Shown one piece after another: positions 58,658 through 64,000 of a stretch of 64,000 nt of DNA. Under the pieces are notes generated by a model. The model did no database searches. It saw only the letters and a list, made by a program, of their open reading frames with translations, and had not been told where the DNA came from. Source of the DNA: CAYGDP01 sp964348665. Lineage in GTDB: Bacteria > Verrucomicrobiota > Verrucomicrobiia > Palsa-1439 > CAYGDP01. A program made the position numbers and the translations under genes. Position 1 is the stretch's first letter. Each line of letters starts with the position of its first letter. Location of the stretch: assembly GCA_964348665.1 (NCBI GenBank), contig CAYGDP010000015.1, forward strand, positions 1 through 64,000. Direction: 5' to 3'.

Positions 58658-59403
58658 AAACGCGTATCCTGATTTCTGCCGTCGCGACAGGCGTTTTTCT
58701 GATAGCCTGTCGGCAACAAGCCCAGAGCCAGAGTCAACGTTTGGAGAAAATCGAGATTGAAGTGTCTGAAAATTGGATGAGAGATGCCAGTTTGCGCGAA
58801 ATTCAAGACGCAACAGAGCGGGCCAGGCAACTTCGCCCCTATGAAAAGGTAACACGTGCTTTGGGTATTCTGCCGATCCTCCTTCGACAGGATACCATTG
58901 AACTGAAAGGTTACACATGGAAGGCTAACACACATGATCTTCGGAGACAGTCAGGACGAGCAGCTCGGATAATGGAAGAACTTACGGGTCAAAAACTGCC
59001 ACCTGTTTTGTTATCGAGTGGACCGGCAGAATTGAAGGCAATTCATAGCAAAGCTGAAGTCGCGTTGAATGATTTTACAGCGGAACTTATTGCCGCAACC
59101 AAGAAAAAACAAACTCAACAAACGATTGAAGAATTAGAGCGCAAATATCTTGGCGACTTTGCGCGAGGATTCGACGGTTCAGATGTGGGAATGGCAAGAA
59201 AGGCGTTTGATTCTTTGTTTGACGAGTGGTTCCCCGTGGGGCAGCCGGTCGGTGATTTGGAAAAAATCATTGGTCGCGAAGGAAAGAAAATGGAGAATGG
59301 AATCTCTTACACGTTCTTTTCGAACGATTGGGGTGGAGTCTATATCGGCATTGTCGTTGAAAAAGGAATCATCATCGCCGTCATAGTAAAGGGTTTTTCA
59401 TGA
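58654..59403 (+). CDS. B2: lipoprotein partner of A2 (candidate immunity protein)
   Basis: 249 aa. The N-terminus MKTRILISAVATGVFLIAC carries a lipobox (LIAC), so it is probably a lipoprotein. Shared with B1 are THDLRRQSGRAARIMEELTGQKLP, DEWFPVGQPVGDLEKIIGREGK and the C-terminal GVYIGIVVEKGIIIAVIV; outside these blocks it is strongly diverged. ATG overlaps the A2 stop by 4 bp. The conserved A-B overlap suggests a matched pair. It has no resemblance I can name to a known immunity family. Confidence 0.72.
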   Translation: MKTRILISAVATGVFLIACRQQAQSQSQRLEKIEIEVSENWMRDASLREIQDATERARQLRPYEKVTRALGILPILLRQDTIELKGYTWKANTHDLRRQSGRAARIMEELTGQKLPPVLLSSGPAELKAIHSKAEVALNDFTAELIAATKKKQTQQTIEELERKYLGDFARGFDGSDVGMARKAFDSLFDEWFPVGQPVGDLEKIIGREGKKMENGISYTFFSNDWGGVYIGIVVEKGIIIAVIVKGFS

Positions 59404-59409
59404 TCCCGA

Positions 59410-59526
59410 CTAGGTATTGCGAGCCGTACGAGCCACTCTGAATTTATTTTCCTCGGCACTCGCTCCGCTCATTGCCATCGTCATCGCAGCCAGGCTAAAA
59501 CCAATGATTCGTTGTAGCTTCCTCAT
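59410..59526 (-). CDS. 38-aa signal-peptide ORF, probably a truncated secreted gene
   Basis: MRKLQRIIGFSLAAMTMAMS-GASA is a textbook signal peptide followed by only 14 residues and a TAG. A GGAGTGAGAG ribosome site precedes its ATG. It begins 3 bp after the SUMF1-like gene on the same strand and stops 6 bp from the end of B2. The abrupt end next to the cassette suggests that a longer secreted gene was cut off when the A-B region arrived. It could instead be a genuine tiny secreted peptide. Confidence 0.45.
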   Translation of the reverse strand: MRKLQRIIGFSLAAMTMAMSGASAEENKFRVARTARNT

Positions 59527-59529
59527 CTC

Positions 59530-60321
59530 TCACTCCTCTCTCACCACCCGAATACCGACGAAGTTGCCGTATTCGGTGTACCACCAGACGCTTTTGGGAA
59601 ATTGCGCGTCGGTCTCCTGCCATTTCGGGTCGTAGGTTTTTCGCGCTTTGAACGTGACATCTTTGACGGCATCCAAAAACGATCCGCCGCACACGGTCGC
59701 TTTTTCGCCTTCTTTGACCTGCACCAGCTCGGCCAGATTGCCTAGCGTATCATGCAATCCCCACGCGTTCGGCTTCTTCGTGCCGATGGCGTGCGGTTTT
59801 TCCTGCGCGTTGCCAGCGTGCCATACTTCGTCATCGAACTTGGCGGGCAAACCTTTCCCGCCTGCTTGCGCGATCCATTCCCACTCGGCCTCGGTGGGTA
59901 ACCGATATTTTTTGCCGGTCTTGGCGGACAACCAGCGGCAATAAATCTGCGCGGCGTTGTAATGGACGCCGAGCACAGGCATCTCTCCGCCGCCAAACCC
60001 GCGGTAACGCTCGCCGTACGGTTTGCTGGGACGTGCGATCGCGCCTTCGGCGGGCTGCTCCCCTTTTGGCAACTCTTCAAACTCGATGTCCTGCGAAAAT
60101 GTGTCGTACTCGCCCCAAGTCACTTCGTTCTTTCCAATCCAAAACTGCTTTCCGCCGGGTGGCGCGGGCACTTTGACCATCTCGAACTCAACCGTCGAAT
60201 CGGGGAGCTTGATCTTTTCGGTGGGGAGCTTGGCGTCCTGCGCCTCCGCTCGCTTCGCGGGATGCATACATGCTAGGATGCCGACGCCGATGACGGCGAT
60301 AAATAAAGTTTTTGGTTTCAT
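59530..60321 (-). CDS. SUMF1/formylglycine-generating-enzyme-like lipoprotein
   Basis: 263 aa from MKPKTLFIAVIGVGILAC, with a lipobox-like ILAC. The sulfatase-modifying domain shows MVKVPAPPGGKQFWIGKNEVTWGEYDTF, YCRWLSAKTGKKYRLPTEAEWEWIAQAG, NAWGLHDTLGNLAELV, CGGSF and the final FVGIRVVRE. The two active-site cysteines of genuine FGE are not clearly in place, so it is more likely a SUMF1-fold structural or regulatory protein. The ORF is open far upstream to 60846, but that part is apbE antisense. Its start region overlaps the divergent apbE start by 32 bp. Confidence 0.85.
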   Translation of the reverse strand: MKPKTLFIAVIGVGILACMHPAKRAEAQDAKLPTEKIKLPDSTVEFEMVKVPAPPGGKQFWIGKNEVTWGEYDTFSQDIEFEELPKGEQPAEGAIARPSKPYGERYRGFGGGEMPVLGVHYNAAQIYCRWLSAKTGKKYRLPTEAEWEWIAQAGGKGLPAKFDDEVWHAGNAQEKPHAIGTKKPNAWGLHDTLGNLAELVQVKEGEKATVCGGSFLDAVKDVTFKARKTYDPKWQETDAQFPKSVWWYTEYGNFVGIRVVREE

Positions 60322-61312
60322 TCGTGGTTCGGTTTGGACGGTTGCACTGGCGCTCTTGTTCAATGGCTGCGCACACACACACGCGCCCTTGGCAAGGTTT
60401 GAGTATCGCGAAATACACATGGGAGTGCAAGTACGACTTGTGGTTTTCGCGCCCAATGAAGAAACCGCCCGACGCGCCTGTCGCGCCGCCTTCGCGCGAG
60501 TCGAGGAACTCGACAAAATAATGAGCGATTGGCAGGTGGATAGCGAGCTAGCCCGCCTCAATGCCGCCGCGGGCGGCCCGCCCATACGTGTCAGCGATGA
60601 TCTCTTTCGAGTGCTGCAGCACGCCCAGGAGGTCACCGAGAAGAGCGATGGGGCGTTCGATGTCACCATCGGTCCGCTGGTGAAACTCTGGCGGGAAACC
60701 CGCAAAACCAAACAACTCCCCTCCCCTGACGCGCTCACAAAAGCCCGCACGCTGGTTGGCTGGCGAAAAATGATTCTTGATGCAAAACGAAAAACCGTGC
60801 TGCTCACCGAGAGAAGCATGCGACTCGACCTCGGTGGGATCGCCAAAGGGTATGCGGGCGATTGCGCGCTCGCGGTATTGCGTCAGCACGGAATTCGGCG
60901 CGCGCTATTCGAGGCGGGCGGCGATATCGTTTTGGGGGATCCTCCGCCCGGACCTGTAGCGGCGGTCTATGACCGCCGAAATCCCGATGCGAACAAGGCC
61001 GGCGCCCATAGAGCGCCGCTACAAGGATGGATAATAAAATTATTCGATACTGGTGAAATCATCACGCTCGCCAACTGCGCCGTCTCCACCAGCGGCGATA
61101 CGGAGCAATTTGTCGAGATCAGCGGTGTGCGCTACTCGCATATTGTTGATCCAAGCACGGGTCACGGTTTGACAAATCAGCTCGCCGTCACGGTCATCGC
61201 CCGCAATGGGCTCACCAGCGACCCGCTCTCAACGGCGATCAGCGTCCTCGGCGACGAACGAGGCAGCGCGCTCGCGAAAAAATTCGAAGTGAAAATCTAT
61301 TTGCGCCGATAG
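60290..61312 (+). CDS. apbE: ApbE-family FAD:protein FMN transferase, lipoprotein, with in-frame repeat insertion
   Basis: 340 aa. ApbE attaches FMN to Thr or Ser of FMN-binding proteins in the periplasm. The signal ends at lipobox FNGC (Cys27). Motifs seen are the SDWQVDSELARLN segment, the GAFDVTIGPLVKLW flavin-site region and DLGGIAKGYAGD. At residues 222-245 a palindromic repeat has inserted in frame (AAVYDRRNPDANKAGAHRAP) at a spot where the family normally has a short PPPG-GW turn. The catalytic regions on both sides are intact, so the enzyme is probably functional. It converges with the M48 gene (16-bp overlap). Confidence 0.9.
   Translation: MTAINKVFGFIRGSVWTVALALLFNGCAHTHAPLARFEYREIHMGVQVRLVVFAPNEETARRACRAAFARVEELDKIMSDWQVDSELARLNAAAGGPPIRVSDDLFRVLQHAQEVTEKSDGAFDVTIGPLVKLWRETRKTKQLPSPDALTKARTLVGWRKMILDAKRKTVLLTERSMRLDLGGIAKGYAGDCALAVLRQHGIRRALFEAGGDIVLGDPPPGPVAAVYDRRNPDANKAGAHRAPLQGWIIKLFDTGEIITLANCAVSTSGDTEQFVEISGVRYSHIVDPSTGHGLTNQLAVTVIARNGLTSDPLSTAISVLGDERGSALAKKFEVKIYLRR
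60955..61023. repeat. palindromic mobile repeat inserted in frame in apbE
   Basis: TGTAGCGGCGGTCTATGACC... and ...CATAGAGCGCCGCTACA form a near-perfect inverted repeat with 24-bp arms, about 69 bp in total (23 codons). It resembles the REP-like palindromes that decode as AVAAVYDRR peptides in Verrucomicrobia. One copy in the window. Confidence 0.7.
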
Positions 61313-63198
61313 ATTTCCGCGCCGGGAACTTGAGCGATTTTTTTGCCGAGAGACGCGAGGTTATCCGAGGGAACAAACACAAGAAATTGCCCCGGTAATT
61401 TGAGTTGGCTGGCAATTGCGTTGACGATCTTCTGGTTGGCCTCTGACGAGCGAAACTTATACCAAGAAGACTTGATCGTCACCGCAAGGAGAAACAGTGG
61501 TTTCTCCGGGAAAATTGAAACCTGCTTGCGAACTAGATGTCCAACAGCAACTTCAGGATAACTCGCCAACAAGCGTTGAAGTGCGTCTGTGTCCGCTGAA
61601 GATATCTGGGCAGGAAGGAACGTGTCTTTTGCCGTCACATTGGCTCGTTCCAGGTTTGCGCGGGCGAGCACTTCTTGATGGCGTTCGGCGCGATCCTCGC
61701 ATTCCCGCGCGCTATCGTGTTGGCCTTGCCGATGATAATATCCATAGAGCAATTCCAACCCTCCCAACACCGCATCGGCTTCTTTGGCAATGGCGCGTTC
61801 CAGGTGCGCGACGCCCGCAACATCGTTTCGATCCACCAAAATGCGGCCGAGAAGGTAATTGCTGGGCGGATGATCAGCGTCCATCGCCAGAATTTCCCGT
61901 AAAAGCGGCAGAGCGGCATCGTCTCCTCGCAAGTCCATCGTTAAACTCGCTCGTTCCCATTTTTCCTCCATCGTTGGCGGTTTTTCTACCGATTGCGTTT
62001 CGAGTAATTGAAGCTTTTTCAAAGCATCCTGCGCTTGTTTGTAACGCTCGTTCCAATGGGGTTCGACATGTTCACGCCAACTTTTTTCCAACTGCCCCTG
62101 GAGATTCGGCAAGTTCGGTCCGAGAAAATAATCGGCCGCATTCTCCACCGGCGGCGGCGGCAATACCAGTGGCGTATCTCCTGTGGTAGCTTGACCGAGG
62201 GATAGGAGGCGGTCGGTGAGACAGGGATGCGTGTTCGATCTCGTCGTGCATTCCAGGCAAGCTTCGCGAAGCCATTTGCTCGTCTGGAGGTCCGTTGGAC
62301 CGCGTCGGAGCGATTTTGCGAGGTCTCCAAACAGGTCTGTTGGCGGCGACGGCTCTGTGTTTGCCCGTCTAAATACATCCGGCCAATACACCTCACCGAT
62401 ATGCCTTCCGAAAACTTGTGTGCGAATCAGCGCGCGGGCCGCGTTTTCTGCGCCTGCGACCCGCGCCGAACATCGGTCGGCCTCGTATTCGTTGGCGCGG
62501 GCCAGCACGAACGAGTAGGCATCGAAAAACGGTGCATACCAGTTGATAAACTTGGTAAACGCCCAAGTCCCTGTCTGGCCCTGACGCTCAAATTGCTCAA
62601 ACAATCGCACCCAAGTCTGACGCACGCGGTAAATCCATGCCCCGAAGCGGCTGTGATTACCAGAGAGATGACCAAACTCATGAGCGAGCACGGCGCGAAA
62701 TTCGTCTGGGGAGAGAGTTTGTAACAACGGCAGGCCGAGCAAGAGATAATTCTCCTGCCACCCCAGCACGCCGAGCCTCGGACGTTGCGCCACGCCCGCG
62801 TTGAATTCATCAGTCAGCAAAACGTGATGCAAACGCGACGTTCGCAACGCTGTCTTCAGTTCGTCAATCAATTCAAACAGCACCGGCACATCCTCCCGAC
62901 GAAGCTCCAGACCTTGCGGTGGCTCGATTCGAACCCAGAGCGCTTTTAGAATCGCCCACGCTAAACCCAACAAAATGGCAATTCCCACCGCGCCAAGTTT
63001 GATCGTCGCCGCGTTTGGCGCAACGACCATCAAAGTCACAATCAATAACGTCCCCAAAACCACCACCAGCAGCAACGTGAACAGATATACATACCCGAGC
63101 GACGCCAGAAGCCCCACGCGCACAACGTACCCGCGCGGATTCGCCTTTGCGAACTCCTCCAATCGAGAAATCAACGAGTCAAACTCCTGCCGCTTCAT
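61297..63198 (-). CDS. M48-family membrane metallopeptidase with C-terminal TPR-like region
   Basis: 633 aa. Two N-terminal helices (~30-60 and 66-88) anchor it. The peptidase motif is LAHEFGH (His173-His177) and the third zinc ligand lies in ANEYEADR about 65 residues later. The region after ~400 is helical and repeat-like (LPLLREILAMDADHPPSNYLLGRILVDRNDVAG), in the style of TPR-containing M48 proteins that handle misfolded or envelope proteins. It ends RKS-like near the apbE stop, with a 16-bp convergent overlap. The C-terminal ~90 residues contain FLLAVTIKSSWYKF and VFVPSDNLASLGK segments that I do not recognise. Confidence 0.9.
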   Translation of the reverse strand: MKRQEFDSLISRLEEFAKANPRGYVVRVGLLASLGYVYLFTLLLVVVLGTLLIVTLMVVAPNAATIKLGAVGIAILLGLAWAILKALWVRIEPPQGLELRREDVPVLFELIDELKTALRTSRLHHVLLTDEFNAGVAQRPRLGVLGWQENYLLLGLPLLQTLSPDEFRAVLAHEFGHLSGNHSRFGAWIYRVRQTWVRLFEQFERQGQTGTWAFTKFINWYAPFFDAYSFVLARANEYEADRCSARVAGAENAARALIRTQVFGRHIGEVYWPDVFRRANTEPSPPTDLFGDLAKSLRRGPTDLQTSKWLREACLECTTRSNTHPCLTDRLLSLGQATTGDTPLVLPPPPVENAADYFLGPNLPNLQGQLEKSWREHVEPHWNERYKQAQDALKKLQLLETQSVEKPPTMEEKWERASLTMDLRGDDAALPLLREILAMDADHPPSNYLLGRILVDRNDVAGVAHLERAIAKEADAVLGGLELLYGYYHRQGQHDSARECEDRAERHQEVLARANLERANVTAKDTFLPAQISSADTDALQRLLASYPEVAVGHLVRKQVSIFPEKPLFLLAVTIKSSWYKFRSSEANQKIVNAIASQLKLPGQFLVFVPSDNLASLGKKIAQVPGAEIYRRK

Positions 63199-63502
63199 GC
63201 CTTTCGCGTATCATTTTTCTCCCACAATTTCAACTTCGACGAAGAAGTATTCGCTGTTTCGCCTTCCGAGGAAATGGAAAGAGGTTGGAGCGTCTTAGCC
63301 TACCCTATGAAAGTCTGCATCATCTCACTACTCTGCGCTTTCTATTCCATCCACAACAACGAAGTTTGAGTCAGCCAGTAGACGACACGCTTTCTGTCGG
63401 AAGTAAGCACTGCCAAACTACATACGTAAGTCCGACGACAACAGCAACGACAACCAGTATATAACCGTGGTTTTCTGGATCGGAAGTTGATCGGGATTAC
63501 GA
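63199..63502. other. 304-bp spacer between M48 and holA
   Basis: No convincing gene, RNA or terminator. A short TM-like reading frame runs from the holA end toward 63370 on the minus strand but lacks any ATG, GTG or TTG start. Confidence 0.5.
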
Positions 63503-64000
63503 TTAGTTTCCGCGATGTGTCCCGATGATTTTTGCCAACGCTTGTTGGAAAGCGAGTTTTTCGTCGAGACTGCTGCTGACGAGCGTCTGGTTGGTCGCGA
63601 GCCAGAGCGATTGGGCGGCGGCGAGTTCGGCAACCGAGTACCGGGTGGCGTGCTGAAGATTTTTGTAGAGCGCGTAGGGATGTTGCTGAAGCGGGTTGAA
63701 GGAGCGCTCGGCGGGCAATTCTTCCTTGCCCCGTTGCGCGAGGGCGACGAGGGCGGGCGCGTTGTAATATTTTGGCGTTTCGATGATATCGCGGTCGAGC
63801 AAGTGTCGAAGAAGAAGGAGTTGACGGGTCTTGTTGATAAGTGCAAAGAGAATCCCGATGGCGTTTTCGCCTCGGCCAAGTAGGTTGTCGAGAACGGCGA
63901 CGGCTTTGGGGAGGTCCCGTTCGCCAAGGGCATCGGTCAAATCCCAAACCAACGCGCCGCGAGTCGCGCAGGTGACGGCGTTGATATCGTCCCTGGTAAT
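63503..64000 (-). CDS. holA: DNA polymerase III subunit delta, C-terminal part (runs off the window)
   Basis: 165 codons visible, with the frame open to the window edge. The residues ITRDDINAVTCATRGALVWDLTDALGERDLPKAVAVLDNLL match the conserved lid/collar segment of HolA, followed by GENAIGILFALINKTRQLLLLRHLL and a helical C-terminus. HolA opens the sliding-clamp ring. The N-terminal two-thirds lies beyond 64000, so a TTG at 63952 is not the true start. Confidence 0.82.
   Translation of the reverse strand: MTRDDINAVTCATRGALVWDLTDALGERDLPKAVAVLDNLLGRGENAIGILFALINKTRQLLLLRHLLDRDIIETPKYYNAPALVALAQRGKEELPAERSFNPLQQHPYALYKNLQHATRYSVAELAAAQSLWLATNQTLVSSSLDEKLAFQQALAKIIGTHRGN

Noticed and set aside
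63370..63502. Small membrane-like peptide frame (ILVVVAVVVGLTYVVW) downstream of holA
   Set aside because: No ATG, GTG or TTG start in frame; probably fortuitous.

Overview
The window looks like a chromosomal segment of a Verrucomicrobiota-type (PVC superphylum) bacterium, possibly of the Pedosphaera/Limisphaerales kind; this is inferred from gene content, not from a marker gene. Pointers are the giant surface proteins with an N-terminal LEPR-XLL-like motif, a PVC-type CxxCH haem protein, tandem Tat-type Gfo/Idh/MocA oxidoreductases, a FecR-domain protein and a Rieske protein with a long uncharacterised tail. It has one assembly gap (100 N at 39491-39590). No rRNA, tRNA, integrase or transposase gene was seen.

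Layout. 1-433: right end of a CRISPR array (36-bp repeats, 30-31-bp spacers, no cas genes in view; repeat features resemble type II-C). 618-2837: housekeeping block dapA-dapB-folK on the minus strand. 2944-9211: a CE7-like esterase, the Rieske protein, and divergently a small membrane protein and a YfhO-family membrane protein. 9234-13159: minus-strand operon lutA-lutB-lutC-degT (lactate oxidation plus a sugar-type aminotransferase). 13255-17684: a Ser/Thr kinase, a FecR protein with a collagen-like insert, a beta-barrel-like protein and a cyclic-nucleotide-binding protein, all on the plus strand. 17807-42554: two paralogous giant surface proteins (2,761 aa and, after repairing the gap, a predicted 5,388 aa) made of autotransporter-type beta strands, FG-GAP repeats, beta-helix, SdrD-B-like modules, Calx-beta and a shared C-terminal domain.

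42585-49439 (minus): a CHASE2 adenylate/guanylate cyclase overlapping an HD-domain protein, then three tandem Gfo/Idh/MocA proteins. 49524-52723 (plus): two exported c-type haem proteins with overlapping ends. 52866-53573: a DUF3102-like protein. 53974-59403: the most unusual region. A long exported protein with a C-terminal HExxH peptidase-like domain (A1) overlaps a small exported partner gene (B1). Directly downstream lies an N-terminally truncated second peptidase module (A2) overlapping its own diverged partner (B2). A1 and A2 share a perfectly identical 206-bp stretch just before their sequences diverge. This is the arrangement expected of a polymorphic toxin/immunity locus with an orphan C-terminal cassette; that reading is inference.

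59410-64000: a tiny signal-peptide ORF cut off next to the cassette, a SUMF1-like lipoprotein, ApbE with an in-frame palindromic repeat insertion, an M48 peptidase, and the 3' part of a probable holA running off the window.
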